NCBI RefSeq assembly: GCF_033898505.1
Contig: NZ_JAXAFK010000007.1
Coordinates: 124,001-188,000 of the forward strand
Source of the DNA: Pectobacterium carotovorum
GTDB taxonomy: Bacteria > Pseudomonadota > Gammaproteobacteria > Enterobacterales > Enterobacteriaceae
Direction: 5' to 3'
Length of the DNA: 64,000 nt
Shown: in pieces, positions 18,251 through 28,439 of the stretch
Position numbering within the stretch: the first letter of the stretch is position 1
How the letters are laid out: the number at the start of each line of letters is the position of its first letter
Made by a program: the position numbers and the translations under genes
The notes under the pieces: generated by a model
The model's input: the letters and a program-made list of their open reading frames with translations, nothing else
What the model was told of the DNA's origin: nothing
Databases searched by the model: none

Positions 18251-18310
18251 GTGTTCTTAAGCCAAAGACAGTGTTCTTAGACCAAGGATAGTGTTCTCAG
18301 ACCGACGTCT
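18251..18310. repeat. Three tandem 20-bp direct repeats in a divergent promoter region
   Basis: Three consecutive 20-base units begin at 18251, 18271 and 18291 with GTGTTCTTAAGCC, GTGTTCTTAGACC and GTGTTCTCAGACC. The exact 20-bp period is close to two helical turns, as in arrays that bind a regulator cooperatively on one DNA face. The block ends 68 bases before the yafE start. Confidence 0.75.
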
Positions 18311-18378
18311 TCTTTAGTGGCTGGCGCGCCGCCGTTTAACCATGATGAAACGAAAGCAATTCAGATAAAGCGAGAGCA

Positions 18379-19152
18379 ATGATGGAAGAAAAACAGAACC
18401 ATAATCATCGCGTCGAACACCAGTTCGGCTCACAGGCGCAGAACTACCTGACCAGTGCGGTGCATGCACAGGGCAAAGATTTAACCCAACTGGCCGCGTT
18501 ATTAGCGCCCTTCCCGCAGGCGCGGGTGATCGACCTCGGCTGCGGTGCCGGACACGCCAGCTTCGTTGCCGCACAGGCCGTTGCAGAGGTTGTTGCCTAC
18601 GACCTGTCTTCCCAAATGCTGGACGTGGTGAGTCAGGCTGCCGCAGACAAAGGACTGTACAACATTAACGTTCAGCAAGGCGTAGCCGAGTCTTTACCGT
18701 TCGAGGATAGCAGCGCAGACATCATCATCAGCCGTTACTCCGCGCATCACTGGCATGATGTCGGACAGGCGTTACGTGAAATGCGGCGTGTCCTGAAACC
18801 GGGCGGGCGCGTGATCATGATGGATGTCGTGTCTCCCGGCCATCCGCTGCTGGACAGCTATTTGCAGACGGTAGAGAAGCTGCGCGACACTTCACACGTG
18901 CGTAATTACGCACCGGGCGAGTGGCTGAGTCTGTTTACGGAAGCAGGCTTTATCGTGCGTAACGTCACCAGTGACAGGCTGATGCTGGAGTTCAGCAGTT
19001 GGATCGCACGTATGCGTACGCCAGAACATTTCTCTGTCGCGATTCGCGAGCTGCAAAAAACGCTGGCGCACGAGGTAGTGCAGCATTTTGACGTACAGGC
19101 AGACGGTTCCTTTGTCACCGACATAATGATGATAGAAGCCACCCGCGCCTGA
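18379..19152 (+). CDS. yafE: SAM-dependent methyltransferase YafE
   Basis: 257 aa. Class I methyltransferase fold: motif I VIDLGCGAGHAS near residue 50, motif II VVAYDLSSQML, and motif IV SADIIISRYSAHHW near residue 115, followed by a C-terminal substrate-binding part. The N-terminal stretch HRVEHQFGSQAQNYLTSAVHAQGKDL is typical of E. coli YafE. The substrate is not known; UbiE/BioC-like members act on small molecules. It is divergent from an MmyB-type regulator and ends at a terminator, so it is likely monocistronic. ATG 18379 is followed directly by a second ATG. Confidence 0.9.
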   Translation: MMEEKQNHNHRVEHQFGSQAQNYLTSAVHAQGKDLTQLAALLAPFPQARVIDLGCGAGHASFVAAQAVAEVVAYDLSSQMLDVVSQAAADKGLYNINVQQGVAESLPFEDSSADIIISRYSAHHWHDVGQALREMRRVLKPGGRVIMMDVVSPGHPLLDSYLQTVEKLRDTSHVRNYAPGEWLSLFTEAGFIVRNVTSDRLMLEFSSWIARMRTPEHFSVAIRELQKTLAHEVVQHFDVQADGSFVTDIMMIEATRA

Positions 19153-19188
19153 CCCGCTTTCCCCTGCCATTAACAACCTCACATTGAG

Positions 19189-19216
19189 CAGCCCAATCCA
19201 TTCGGGCTGTTTTTTG
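19189..19216 (+). terminator. Rho-independent terminator of yafE
   Basis: The stem CAGCCC / GGGCTG with a 9-base loop is followed by TTTTTTG, 37 bases after the yafE stop. Confidence 0.85.
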
Positions 19217-19408
19217 TAAATGTTATTTTTTAGCGCTTTTCAACGCTTGATTAATATGAAACCAATGATAATGTGATTTCGTTTTCGTCGTTATCTATTC
19301 GCCGGCGAAATATATACCGATAACGGCTGTCCTAACGCTTTCGCTAACACACCAGTAGCGCGACGCGGATGCCGCGTGTAGCAGGCAATTTTATTATCAG
19401 GAACCATA

Positions 19409-20143
19409 ATGCAAAAAATCGCGCTGTCGTTTGCGATGTTGTTTTTTTTGCCTTCTCTTGTTGTTACCAGCGCAGCCAGCGAGACCGCACCGCCGCTAGC
19501 GCCGATAGCAAAAGAATTAAAACAGCAATTATTAGGCTCTCCGATCTATATTCAGATCTTTAAAGAAGAGCGAATATTCGAACTCTATGCGAAAGTCGGT
19601 AACGAATACCGTTTATTGGACCAATACCCCATCTGTAAATATTCGGGCGGGTTAGGGCCAAAACGCGTTGAAGGCGATTTAAAAAGTCCGGAAGGTTTCT
19701 ATCAGGTCGATCTGCGTCAGTTAAAACCAGACAGCCAATATTACCGCGCGATCAATATCGGTTTCCCCAACGACTATGATAAATCACAGGGATATTCTGG
19801 CCGCTATTTGATGATCCACGGCGAATGTGTGTCGGTTGGCTGCTATGCCATGACCAACACCTACATGGATGAGATTTATCGCTATGCCGAAGCGGCGTTA
19901 CGCAATGGACAGGCGAAGATTGATATCGCCATCTACCCGTTCCGCATGACGGAACAGAACATGCAGCGCCACCGTAATTCCACCTACGCCAGCTTCTGGA
20001 AACAGCTTCAGCCGGGGTACGCCTATTTTAATCAGCACAATCAGCCACCGGCCGTCACGGTATTTAACGGGCAATACGTCGTTAACCCACCGCTGATGAC
20101 CACTCAGCCGACCTTAAAGTACGCGCTCGCCGAAACAAAATAG
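19409..20143 (+). CDS. dpaA: YkuD-fold peptidoglycan-Lpp amidase DpaA (YafK)
   Basis: 244 aa. A Sec signal peptide (cleavage near residue 25, SAAS) leads to a YkuD domain with the catalytic motif MIHGECVSVGCYAMTN, i.e. HGxxxSxGC with the nucleophilic Cys. The blocks GSPIYIQIFKEER and ICKYSGGLGPKRVEGDLKSPEGFY match E. coli YafK. In E. coli this protein cleaves the bond between peptidoglycan and Braun lipoprotein, the reverse of LdtABC. It is convergent with yafJ and overlaps it by 30 bases. Confidence 0.93.
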   Translation: MQKIALSFAMLFFLPSLVVTSAASETAPPLAPIAKELKQQLLGSPIYIQIFKEERIFELYAKVGNEYRLLDQYPICKYSGGLGPKRVEGDLKSPEGFYQVDLRQLKPDSQYYRAINIGFPNDYDKSQGYSGRYLMIHGECVSVGCYAMTNTYMDEIYRYAEAALRNGQAKIDIAIYPFRMTEQNMQRHRNSTYASFWKQLQPGYAYFNQHNQPPAVTVFNGQYVVNPPLMTTQPTLKYALAETK

Positions 20144-20881
20144 AACGAATTCACCTGGCATGATCTGATGCCAGGTTTCGTTGCCCGTTAGCGGCTGCGT
20201 CGCCAGCACGGTGACGACATCATTGGGTGTCGTCTGCTGCTGGAAATCAATCTCCACATCCTGATCCAACAGCGTCGCTTTACCAAACGGCGCGCGACGG
20301 GTGATCCAGTAGAGTTTGGTTGAGCAGTACCCCATCACGAAGCGCCCGTCCGACAACAGCATGTTAAACACGCCTTTCTCCCGCAGGACATCCGCCTGTT
20401 TGGCGATATAGCGGAATACCGCTGGCCAGTTGCCCGGCGTGCGCGGGTAGCGTTCAGACAATTGGGAGAGCAGCCAGCAGAAAGCAAATTCGCTGTCCGT
20501 TTGGCCTACGGGGCGAAACATCCCCGTTTTCAGGGTGTTGTACCCTTTCAGTTGCCCGTTATGGGCGTACGTCCAGTTCCGCCCCCACAGCTCACGGGTA
20601 AAAGGATGGGTATTTTCCAGCGACACCGCACCGCGATTCGCCTGCCGAATGTGTGAAACCACCGCACATGATTTGATTGGGTAATCCTGCACCAGCCGGG
20701 CAATCGGCGAGTTATAGCTTGGCAGCGGATCTTTAAACGTACGACAGCCGTTCCCTTCATAAAAGGTAATCCCCCAGCCATCCCGATGCGGCCCGGTATT
20801 CCCACCGCGTTGTATCAGCCCGGTAAAGCTAAAGCAGATATCCGTCGGTACATTCGCGCTCATCCCCAGCAGTTCACACAT
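20114..20881 (-). CDS. yafJ: Class II glutamine amidotransferase-like protein YafJ
   Basis: 255 aa. The N-terminus MCELLGMSAN exposes Cys2, the nucleophile of Ntn-type class II amidotransferases after Met removal. Other conserved parts are RGGNTGPHRDGWGITFYEG, SHIRQANRGAVSLENTHPF and the NGQL segment (TYAHNGQLKGY). No synthase domain is attached, so the ammonia acceptor is unknown. Its 3' end overlaps dpaA on the opposite strand by 30 bases. Confidence 0.93.
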   Translation of the reverse strand: MCELLGMSANVPTDICFSFTGLIQRGGNTGPHRDGWGITFYEGNGCRTFKDPLPSYNSPIARLVQDYPIKSCAVVSHIRQANRGAVSLENTHPFTRELWGRNWTYAHNGQLKGYNTLKTGMFRPVGQTDSEFAFCWLLSQLSERYPRTPGNWPAVFRYIAKQADVLREKGVFNMLLSDGRFVMGYCSTKLYWITRRAPFGKATLLDQDVEIDFQQQTTPNDVVTVLATQPLTGNETWHQIMPGEFVLFCFGERVL

Positions 20882-20931
20882 CTGACTTTCTACCCTTCCC
20901 TTCTCGCCTTTTTAGAGCATGTTAACGTGGC

Positions 20932-21513
20932 TTACTGATCCGCCATCTCTTTTTCAATCAGCTGAATCAGGATGTGAATCGCTTTAATATGGATTTCCTG
21001 AATACGGTCAGCATAGCCGAAGTGCGGAACACGGATTTCCACGTCGGCCGAACCTGCCATTTTACCGCCGTCTTTCCCGGTCAGCGTAATGACCTTCATG
21101 CCTTTCGCTTTTGCTGCGGCAATCGCTTTAATAATGTTGCCGGAGTTGCCCGAAGTGGAAATCCCCAGCAGCACATCGCCTTCACGCCCCAGTGACTCGA
21201 CATAGCGCGAGAAGACAAAGTCATAGCCAAAATCGTTGCTGACACAGGACAGGTGGCTTGGATCGGAAATCGCAATGGCCGGATAGCCAGGACGGTTCTC
21301 GCGATAGCGCCCCGTCAGCTCTTCAGCAAAGTGCATGGCATCACAGTGTGAACCACCGTTACCACAGGAAATCACTTTACCACCCGCTTTAAAAGCGTTA
21401 GCCAACAGCACCGCAGCGTTTTGGATCGACTGAATGTTTGCATCATCACTCAAGAAATTATTCAGTGTTTCTGCCGCTTCTTTCAGTTCACTACGGATTA
21501 AATCCTGATACAT
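20932..21513 (-). CDS. gmhA: Sedoheptulose-7-phosphate isomerase (heptose synthesis)
   Basis: 193 aa SIS-domain protein. [28 protein letters not shown] and [12 protein letters not shown] are the family's sugar-phosphate and metal-binding motifs. GmhA converts sedoheptulose 7-phosphate to D-glycero-D-manno-heptose 7-phosphate, the first step of LPS inner-core heptose synthesis. It stands divergent from fadE, as in E. coli. Confidence 0.98.
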
Positions 21514-21726
21514 GGAATCCTCTCATTTTGTCTGGTGACAGTATCATCTTCTGCCATGCAGTGTAGCGGATCGTACTAACAGCGAGAAGCGCGTAATCAC
21601 GGGATCGAGAGGATCGCTGACGCGCGTCAGAAAACGCACGACTGTCGTTCGGTTTGTGAAGTGAGTTGTAATTATGATGTAAACGAATTGATAAAAATAA
21701 TCAGATAAACTACAACGAATATAAGC

Positions 21727-21743
21727 AACAGGTCAGACCTCTT
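21727..21743 (+). promoter_or_regulatory. FadR operator-like site upstream of fadE
   Basis: AACAGGTCAGACCTCTT contains the core GGTCNGACC, which matches the FadR consensus (TGGTnnGACCA-type palindrome). It lies 119 bases upstream of the fadE start. FadR repression relieved by long-chain acyl-CoA is the known control of fadE in E. coli. Confidence 0.65.
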
Positions 21744-21861
21744 ACGACATTGACCTATTACGCCTTATTTCACTGATGAAAACGGTTCTCGCTTTCCCCG
21801 TCACACAACGCTCGGGGAAGAATGAAAACCCTCCATTCGATCACAATGCTGGAGACACGTT

Positions 21862-24309
21862 ATGGTTGCTGTCAGTATCCTCCTACTACTGATTATCATC
21901 GGAGCGATGTTTTATCATCGGCTCAGCCTGCTGCTCGGCAGCGCCATTCTGCTGGCCTACTTCGCAGCCATGTCCGCGATGTTACTGTGGCCCGTCTGGT
22001 TGATGATTCCGCTCGTGATTCTGCTGATTCCGATTACGGTGCCTTCTCTGCGCCAAAAGCTGGTTTCCGCTTCCGCGCTGCACATGTTCCAGAAAGTCAT
22101 GCCACCGATGTCGAACACGGAAAAAGAAGCAATTGATGCTGGGACAACCTGGTGGGAAGGCGACTTGTTTCGCGGCGCGCCGGACTGGAAAAAGCTGCAT
22201 AACTACCCTCGTCCGCAATTGACCGCCGAAGAGCAGGCGTTTATCGACGGGCCGGTTGCTGAAGCCTGCCGGATGGCAAACGACTTTGAAATCACCCACG
22301 AACGCGCCGATATCCCACCAGAACTGTGGGAATTTTTAAAAGAGCACCGTTTCTTCGCCATGATCATCAAGAAGCAATACGGCGGGCTGGAATTCTCGGC
22401 TTACGCACAGGCGCAGGTGCTGCAAAAACTGGCGGGCGTCTCCAGTATTGTGGCAATCACCGTCGGCGTGCCTAACTCACTCGGCCCCGGCGAACTGCTA
22501 CAACACTACGGAACGGAAGCGCAAAAAGATCACTACCTGCCACGTCTGGCACGCGGTCAGGAAGTCCCCTGCTTTGCGCTGACCAGCCCGGAAGCGGGCT
22601 CGGATGCAGGTTCGATTCCCGATACCGGTATTGTCTGCTACGGCAACTGGCACGGCGAACAGGTTTTAGGTATGCGCCTGACCTGGAATAAACGCTACAT
22701 CACACTCGCGCCAGTCGCTACCGTGTTGGGGCTGGCCTTTAAGCTGTACGATCCCGACCATCTGTTAGGCGATGAAGACGACGTAGGTATTACCTGCGCG
22801 TTGATTCCGACGGATACCGACGGCGTTAAAATCGGCCGCCGCCATTTCCCGCTGAACGTTCCATTCCAGAATGGGCCGACGCAGGGTGAGAACATTTTTG
22901 TCCCGTTGGATTACATCATCGGCGGCGCGAAGATGGCGGGTCAGGGCTGGCGTATGCTGATGGAATGCCTGTCAGTCGGGCGCGGTATTACGCTGCCGTC
23001 CAACTCCACCGGCGGACTGAAGTCCATTGCTCTCGGCATCGGTGCTTACGCGCACATTCGCCGCCAGTTCAAAATCTCTATCGGTAAGATGGAAGGCATC
23101 GAAGAGCCGCTGGCACGCATCGCGGGTAACGCTTATGTGATGGACGCCGCCGCCACATTGATTACCAGCGGCATCATGCAGGGTGAAAAACCGGCGGTGC
23201 TCTCGGCTATCGTCAAATATCACTGTACCCACCGCGGTCAGCGCAGCGTGATGGATGCGATGGATATCGCCGGGGGCAAAGGTATCTGTCTCGGCCCGAC
23301 CAACTTCCTGGCGCGCAGCTATCAGGGCGCACCGATTGCGATCACCGTGGAAGGGGCAAATATCCTGACGCGCAGTATGATCATCTTCGGGCAAGGCGCC
23401 ATCCGCTGTCACCCTTATGTGCTGGAAGAGATGGCAGCGGCGCAGGAGAACGACGTATCACGCTTTGACCGTGCGCTGGTTGGTCATATCGGCCACGTCG
23501 GCAGCAACAAGGTGCGCAGCTTCTGGCTTGGGTTGACCAACGGCCGCCTGAGTCGTGCGCCAGTGAACGACAAAACACGCCGCTACTATCAGCAGCTCAA
23601 TCGACTCAGCGCGAACCTGGCCCTGCTGGCGGATGTGTCGATGGCGGTTCTGGGCGGCAGCCTGAAGCGTCGCGAGCGTATCTCGGCGCGTCTGGGGGAT
23701 ATTCTCAGCCAGCTCTATCTGGCTTCTGCGACGCTGAAACGCTATGAGGACGAAGGGCGTCAAAAAGCGGATTTACCGCTGGTGCACTGGGGCGTGCAGG
23801 ACAGTCTGCATCAGGCCGAGCAGGCGCTGGACGATCTGCTGCGTAACTTCCCGAATCGTGTTGTTGCAGGGCTGCTGACGTTCATCATCTTCCCACTGGG
23901 TCTGCGCTGCCCGGCCCCGTCTGACCGCCTCGACCATGAGGTCGCGAAGATTCTGCAAACGCCGTCAGAGACGCGTAATCGTCTGGGACGCGGTCAATAT
24001 CTGGTTGCCAGCGAGCACAACCCGGTCGGGCTGCTGGAAGAGGCGCTGCTGGATATCATCGCCGCCGAGCCGATTTATCAACGTCTGTCTAAAGCCAGCG
24101 ACAAACCGCTGCCGTTCATGCGACTGGATCAGTTGGCAGAACAGGCGCTGGTGGAAGGTCAGATTACCGCAGAAGAAGCGAATATTCTGACCAAAGCCGA
24201 AGCCAGCCGCTTACGTTCAATCAACGTGGATGACTTTGCGTTCGATGCACTGGCCGCCAACAAGCCCGCGCCCGTACCGCAGCCGGAAAGAAAAACCGAA
24301 GCAGCATAA
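21862..24309 (+). CDS. fadE: Acyl-CoA dehydrogenase FadE
   Basis: 815 aa, matching E. coli FadE (814). Residues 1-65 form hydrophobic segments ([47 protein letters not shown]), an inner-membrane anchor. Next comes a flavin acyl-CoA dehydrogenase core ([13 protein letters not shown] near residue 245, [25 protein letters not shown] near 490) and a long C-terminal extension peculiar to this enzyme. It performs the first oxidation of fatty-acid beta-oxidation. Confidence 0.98.
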   Translation: MVAVSILLLLIIIGAMFYHRLSLLLGSAILLAYFAAMSAMLLWPVWLMIPLVILLIPITVPSLRQKLVSASALHMFQKVMPPMSNTEKEAIDAGTTWWEGDLFRGAPDWKKLHNYPRPQLTAEEQAFIDGPVAEACRMANDFEITHERADIPPELWEFLKEHRFFAMIIKKQYGGLEFSAYAQAQVLQKLAGVSSIVAITVGVPNSLGPGELLQHYGTEAQKDHYLPRLARGQEVPCFALTSPEAGSDAGSIPDTGIVCYGNWHGEQVLGMRLTWNKRYITLAPVATVLGLAFKLYDPDHLLGDEDDVGITCALIPTDTDGVKIGRRHFPLNVPFQNGPTQGENIFVPLDYIIGGAKMAGQGWRMLMECLSVGRGITLPSNSTGGLKSIALGIGAYAHIRRQFKISIGKMEGIEEPLARIAGNAYVMDAAATLITSGIMQGEKPAVLSAIVKYHCTHRGQRSVMDAMDIAGGKGICLGPTNFLARSYQGAPIAITVEGANILTRSMIIFGQGAIRCHPYVLEEMAAAQENDVSRFDRALVGHIGHVGSNKVRSFWLGLTNGRLSRAPVNDKTRRYYQQLNRLSANLALLADVSMAVLGGSLKRRERISARLGDILSQLYLASATLKRYEDEGRQKADLPLVHWGVQDSLHQAEQALDDLLRNFPNRVVAGLLTFIIFPLGLRCPAPSDRLDHEVAKILQTPSETRNRLGRGQYLVASEHNPVGLLEEALLDIIAAEPIYQRLSKASDKPLPFMRLDQLAEQALVEGQITAEEANILTKAEASRLRSINVDDFAFDALAANKPAPVPQPERKTEAA

Positions 24310-24365
24310 ACAGAATCAGGCCAGTTATACCGGCCTCAGACCTTTGATATTTGAAGAACGAAAAC

Positions 24366-24545
24366 GGTAGTAACGGAATAGAAGAGTAAAGCGTTTGCGC
24401 CAGGGACAAAAACGTCAGGAACGTTTTTGAACGTCGCTAGCGACGGCCCTGAAAGGGTGAATCTCAGGGATGAGATTCATATCTGCGCAAGCCGAGCGCA
24501 CAGGGACGTGTTTACAGCGTCTTTACGACCTATCCGTTACTACTG
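24366..24545. repeat. Palindromic intergenic repeat, family 1, long copy
   Basis: The ends form an inverted repeat (GTAGTAACGG at 24367-24376 with CCGTTACTAC at 24534-24543). Inside are a conserved arm (ATAGAAGAGTAAAGCGTTTGCGCC) and its partner arm (GAGCGCACAGGGACGTG, then TTTACAGCGTCTTTACG). A copy with the same arms in inverted orientation lies at 58409-58513. The middle of this copy holds three extra hairpins: AAACGT/ACGTTT, CGTCGC-TA-GCGACG and GAATCTC/GAGATTC. No protein is encoded. It fills the gap between fadE and yajD. Confidence 0.8.
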
Positions 24546-24660
24546 CTCAATGGCCTTTGTTCACAATCTCAGGCCGCCAATATGGCGGCCTGTTCTTTCT
24601 TTTAGACGCCCATCAGTTGTAAAATCTACGTCATCTTTCCTTCTGAATGAAACCCGACAC

Positions 24661-25011
24661 ATGGCTTACATCCCCAAGAACTACGCCAGACTTGAAAGCG
24701 GCTACCGCGAAAAAGCGCTCAAACTTTTCCCGTGGGTGTGTGGTCGCTGTTCACGCGAATTCGTCTATTCCAACCTGCGTGAATTAACCGTTCATCACAT
24801 CGATCACGATCACAGCAATAACCCGGAAGACGGCAGTAACTGGGAAATGCTGTGCCTCTACTGCCACGACAATGAGCATTCAAAGTATACCGATGCGGAT
24901 ATGTACGGTTCGACTGTTGTCGCGGGTGAAGATGCGCAGAAGGATGTCGGCGTTGCCACTCATAATCCTTTCGCGGATTTGAAGGCGATGATGAATAAAG
25001 GGAAGAAATAA
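24661..25011 (+). CDS. yajD: HNH nuclease family protein YajD
   Basis: 116 aa from MAYIPKNYARLESGYREKAL; an in-frame start far upstream lies in the repeat and is not credible. A small HNH domain: Cys pairs CGRC and CLYC likely bind zinc, and LTVHHIDHDHSNNPEDGSNW is the beta-beta-alpha metal motif with the catalytic His. It is very similar to E. coli YajD. The cellular role is not established. No neighbouring gene suggests a partner. Confidence 0.95.
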   Translation: MAYIPKNYARLESGYREKALKLFPWVCGRCSREFVYSNLRELTVHHIDHDHSNNPEDGSNWEMLCLYCHDNEHSKYTDADMYGSTVVAGEDAQKDVGVATHNPFADLKAMMNKGKK

Positions 25012-25124
25012 TCTGTTGCCGCTCCCATCCGGTTCACGATGGGAGCGACGAATTGCATCGTACAGCAACTAATTCATGGTGCCACGAAGCATTAAATAGC
25101 CCAGTTCATTAATCGTGCCGCGAA

Positions 25125-26327
25125 TCAGGCACCGCTCTGCCGTACACGCGCCAGCAGCGCGTCAACATCTGCAATATGCGGAGCCGCCAGCACCAGCGTT
25201 CTGCCCAGTGAAATCGCATGACGCTGACACGCTAAACGCGCTTCCGTCTCCTGAATGCCGTCCAGATCGGCGACGTGCGCCAGCCCAATCGTGCGGCGAA
25301 TCAGTTCGGTGCCACAGTAGCCAACGGCATCCCGCCACACTTGCTGTAAAAACATCGCAGCATAGCCCGACTCCGCCAGCGCCGGATCGCAGCTGTCATT
25401 TTCGCTCAACGTCAGAAAACGGGCGGAAAAGGTCTGCCACAGCGTACGAATATCTTCCAGACGTCGTTCACGCCCCGCCGCTGCCTCACGCGGTGCCAAC
25501 AGCCCCGGCAGGCCACAATAATTCAGCAGCAGGTTGCCAATTGCCGTGCCAACATCAAAACCTATTGGTCCATAGAAACCGAATTCAGCATCAATCGCCT
25601 TTAAACGCCCTTCTGCGACAAAGATCGACCCACTGTGGAGATCACCGTGGAGCAGCGCTTCGGCTTTGCTCAGGAAGCCGTGCTTCAGTCCGGCAACTGC
25701 CAGCTTCAACGCCCGATCGTCACGCAACGCCTGTACATCCGGCGTCAGCGCAGCGTCAAACTGGTTTCTTTCATGGTCGATATAGGGGTCGGTAAAGAAG
25801 AGATCTTCGGTAATCTGACACAGCTCAGGGTTAGTGAACTGGCTTACCGCGGCCTTCTTCTCATGCGGGTGCTGATGAAAATCAGAAGTGTGGAATAACG
25901 TTTGTGCCAGATATTCTCCCAGCTGTGCCGCCGCCTGCGGATAATCCGCGCCGTTAACCAGCTCGCTGCGCCAGATGCGATGATCGGAGAGATCTTCCTG
26001 CACCATCACCGCCAGTTCGGGATCGTGATATAGCACGGTCACGGTATGCTGCGGGCAAAACTGCGCGTGCGTCAGCAACGTTTCGGCTTCAATGCGGGCG
26101 CGGTCAAGCGTCAGCGGCCAGGATTCCCCGACGCAGCGCACGTAGGGCAGCGCCTGTTTGACGATCACTCGACTAACGCCCGTTTCATCTTTAATTTTAA
26201 ACACCAGATTCAGATTGCCATCGCCGATCTCTTCTGCGGCTACCAGCGTCTGCGGCTGACTGACACCGCCGTACTGGCGGGCATATTCAACAGCGTCATC
26301 CGCCGTAAAAGTGCGGTAAAGTGACAT
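25125..26327 (-). CDS. mtnK: S-methyl-5-thioribose kinase
   Basis: 400 aa, the usual length. The aminoglycoside-kinase-like fold shows the nucleotide loop [25 protein letters not shown], the catalytic [11 protein letters not shown] near residue 233 and the metal-binding [14 protein letters not shown]. It phosphorylates methylthioribose, derived from methylthioadenosine, in the methionine salvage pathway. It is divergent from mtnA across a gap with MetJ-box-like repeats. Confidence 0.96.
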   Translation of the reverse strand: MSLYRTFTADDAVEYARQYGGVSQPQTLVAAEEIGDGNLNLVFKIKDETGVSRVIVKQALPYVRCVGESWPLTLDRARIEAETLLTHAQFCPQHTVTVLYHDPELAVMVQEDLSDHRIWRSELVNGADYPQAAAQLGEYLAQTLFHTSDFHQHPHEKKAAVSQFTNPELCQITEDLFFTDPYIDHERNQFDAALTPDVQALRDDRALKLAVAGLKHGFLSKAEALLHGDLHSGSIFVAEGRLKAIDAEFGFYGPIGFDVGTAIGNLLLNYCGLPGLLAPREAAAGRERRLEDIRTLWQTFSARFLTLSENDSCDPALAESGYAAMFLQQVWRDAVGYCGTELIRRTIGLAHVADLDGIQETEARLACQRHAISLGRTLVLAAPHIADVDALLARVRQSGA

Positions 26328-26421
26328 TCCAACCCCTCGCTATTCTGCCATCAAAACTATTTCCGAAATCAAAACCGTTTCCGCAATCAAAACGATTCTA
26401 AAACCAAAGATACGGACATAA

Positions 26422-26445
26422 AAACGTTCGGACGTCTATACATCT
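26422..26445. promoter_or_regulatory. Tandem MetJ-box-like 8-mers between mtnK and mtnA
   Basis: Consecutive 8-mers AAACGTTC, GGACGTCT and ATACATCT match the met box AGACGTCT at about 5, 7 and 6 of 8 positions. Tandem 8-mers in phase are how MetJ-SAM binds. The site lies 54 bases upstream of mtnA in the divergent gap, so it could control both genes. Confidence 0.6.
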
Positions 26446-26498
26446 ATCAGGCATCTTGGCAGAATAAGAATATCGATGCAACATGGATTTAACGACCT

Positions 26499-27533
26499 AT
26501 GCAGACACTTAACACAACCAGCCTGAAAATCGTTGATAACCAACTGTGGATCCTCGACCAGCAGGCGCTACCGCAAGAAAAACGCTGGCGCCCTTGCCTG
26601 GATGTCGCCTCACTGGTTGAACATATTCAGACGCTGCGAGTACGCGGCGCCCCGCTGATTGGCCTGTCCGCGAGCCTGCTACTCGCGCTGCTGGCGGAGA
26701 AAGGATTATCGCAGGCCGAACTGGCGCAGGCGCTGGAGACGCTGAGAGCATCGCGCCCTACCGCCGTGAACCTGATGAACAATCTGGATCGCATGAAGCT
26801 GGCGCTGGCACAGCCGCAGTTTGTCAACGCGCTAGTGCAGGAAGCTCTGCGGCTGGTAGAAGAAGATCGCGCGCTGTGTGAACGCATTGCCGATCACGGC
26901 GCAGCGCTGGTGAAACCCAACAGCCGCCTGCTGACCCACTGCAACACTGGCGGACTGGCAACGGCAGGTATCGGCACCGCCATCGGCGTGCTGCTGCGTG
27001 CGCATCAGCAGGGAAAGGTCACTCAGGTGTGGGTCGATGAAACGCGCCCGCTCTTACAGGGAGGACGTCTCACGGCCTGGGAGTTGGGTGAGCTAGGCAT
27101 TCCTTATCAGCTAATCTGTGATTCGATGGCCGCCAGCCTGATGGCGCAGGGTCAGGTCGATGCGATTTGGGTCGGCGCAGACCGCATTGCCGCCAACGGC
27201 GACGTCGCCAATAAGATCGGCACCTACAGCCTCGCGGTGCTGGCGCACTATCATCAGATTCCGTTTTATGTTGCGGCACCGCACACCACGCACGATCCCA
27301 CGTGCCCGGACGGTCGAGCCATCCCTATCGAACAGCGCGCCGCCGCCGAAGTCACCGGCGTTTCCGGCAGCTTCGGTCACTGCCAGTGGGCACCGCAGAA
27401 CGCCGCGGTATACAACCCAGCGTTTGACGTCACCCCCGCCGAATTAATCAGCGGCTGGGTACTCGACACTGGAGTGGTCACGCCACAGGACGTGAAAGAA
27501 GGGATATTTCAGATGGCGTTGCAAAGCAATTGA
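26499..27533 (+). CDS. mtnA: Methylthioribose-1-phosphate isomerase
   Basis: 344 aa eIF2B-like protein. Motifs: [38 protein letters not shown] (catalytic Cys region), [18 protein letters not shown] and [19 protein letters not shown] (catalytic Asp). It isomerises methylthioribose 1-phosphate to methylthioribulose 1-phosphate, after MtnK and before MtnB. It is followed by a repeat element. Confidence 0.97.
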   Translation: MQTLNTTSLKIVDNQLWILDQQALPQEKRWRPCLDVASLVEHIQTLRVRGAPLIGLSASLLLALLAEKGLSQAELAQALETLRASRPTAVNLMNNLDRMKLALAQPQFVNALVQEALRLVEEDRALCERIADHGAALVKPNSRLLTHCNTGGLATAGIGTAIGVLLRAHQQGKVTQVWVDETRPLLQGGRLTAWELGELGIPYQLICDSMAASLMAQGQVDAIWVGADRIAANGDVANKIGTYSLAVLAHYHQIPFYVAAPHTTHDPTCPDGRAIPIEQRAAAEVTGVSGSFGHCQWAPQNAAVYNPAFDVTPAELISGWVLDTGVVTPQDVKEGIFQMALQSN

Positions 27534-27575
27534 GTGGCAGAAAACGCCATTTTTCTATGTCCGATAGCGCGAATA

Positions 27576-27820
27576 TTTCGGGCGTGTTAATTGCTCGATT
27601 CTTCTGTGATTTCATCACACGCCCGACAAGGAGCGCTCAATTGCCGCAGCTCCTTGACCACTGGCTTTCGGCGTGAATTGTGCCGCTGCGCGGTGCCTTC
27701 GGCGTTCATGATTGCTTGAGGGCCGCCAGTGACGCGTTCCCGACGCGGCACTGGCTCTCGCCGCATCCATGCGGCTCACCCAGCCCTCATGCCCACCTCA
27801 GCACAATTTTTTACGCCTAT
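27576..27820. repeat. Structured intergenic repeat, family 2, copy A
   Basis: 245 bp, similar to 39560-39809 in the same orientation. It starts with the inverted repeat CGGGCGTGT / ACACGCCCG. Stems follow: CAAGGAGC/GCTCCTTG (27627-27634 with 27649-27656), GCCAGTG/CACTGGC (27725-27731 with 27749-27755) and GCCGCAT/ATGCGGC (27760-27766 with 27769-27775). A long-range stem GGCGT..AATTGTG with CACAATT..ACGCC (27670-27682 with 27802-27817) encloses the last two. No open frame is conserved between copies. It lies between the convergent mtnA and mtnD. Confidence 0.85.
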
Positions 27821-27825
27821 AAAAA

Positions 27826-27857
27826 ATCGGTCAGATGCTTACAAGCATCTGACCGAT
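27826..27857 (-). terminator. Terminator of the mtnBCD operon
   Basis: A perfect 15-bp stem (ATCGGTCAGATGCTT / AAGCATCTGACCGAT) with a 2-base centre. On the minus strand it is followed by TTTTTTATAG, 36 bases beyond the mtnD stop. Confidence 0.85.
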
Positions 27858-27893
27858 AAAAATGCCCTTTCATCTTAAATAATTAGCGGTGCG

Positions 27894-28439
27894 CTAGCGC
27901 TCCAACTTCGGATACGCATCGGCGATCTTATCGCCGGTAAAATGCGCGATCCACCCTTCCGGGTTATCGAACAGGCGGATGGCGGTGAAGTGCGGTTCCG
28001 GCCCCATATCAAACCAGTGCGCCGTGCCCGCCGGTACGGACAGCAGATCGTTCTTTTCACACAGGATCTGGTAAATCTTGCCGTTCAGGTGCAGACAGAA
28101 CAGCCCCGCGCCTTCCACGAAAAAGCGCACTTCATCTTCGTGATGCACATGCTCGGATAAAAACTTGGTGCGTAGCTCCGCACGCTGCGGGTTATCAGAA
28201 CGCATGCTGATGACGTCCCAGCTCTGATAGCCTTTTTCTGCCACCAGCTTATCGATTTCATGCTGATAGGCCGCCAGCACTTCCTCCGACGACGGCGCGT
28301 CGCTCAGCTTCTGGCTGGCTTCCCAGCGTTCAAAACGCACACCAATTTCGTTCAGTTGCTTCTGAATCGCCTCAGCATCCTGACTTTGCCAAATCGGCTG
28401 GCTTGCATCGCTGTCGCTAAAAATGGTTAATCCACTCAT
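27894..28439 (-). CDS. mtnD: Acireductone dioxygenase
   Basis: 181 aa cupin. The metal ligands sit in [15 protein letters not shown] (His, His, Glu) and a later His in GTAHWFDMG. With Fe(II) the enzyme yields the methionine precursor 4-methylthio-2-oxobutanoate; with Ni(II) it yields methylthiopropionate and CO. It overlaps mtnC by 4 bases at the end of mtnBCD. Confidence 0.97.
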   Translation of the reverse strand: MSGLTIFSDSDASQPIWQSQDAEAIQKQLNEIGVRFERWEASQKLSDAPSSEEVLAAYQHEIDKLVAEKGYQSWDVISMRSDNPQRAELRTKFLSEHVHHEDEVRFFVEGAGLFCLHLNGKIYQILCEKNDLLSVPAGTAHWFDMGPEPHFTAIRLFDNPEGWIAHFTGDKIADAYPKLER

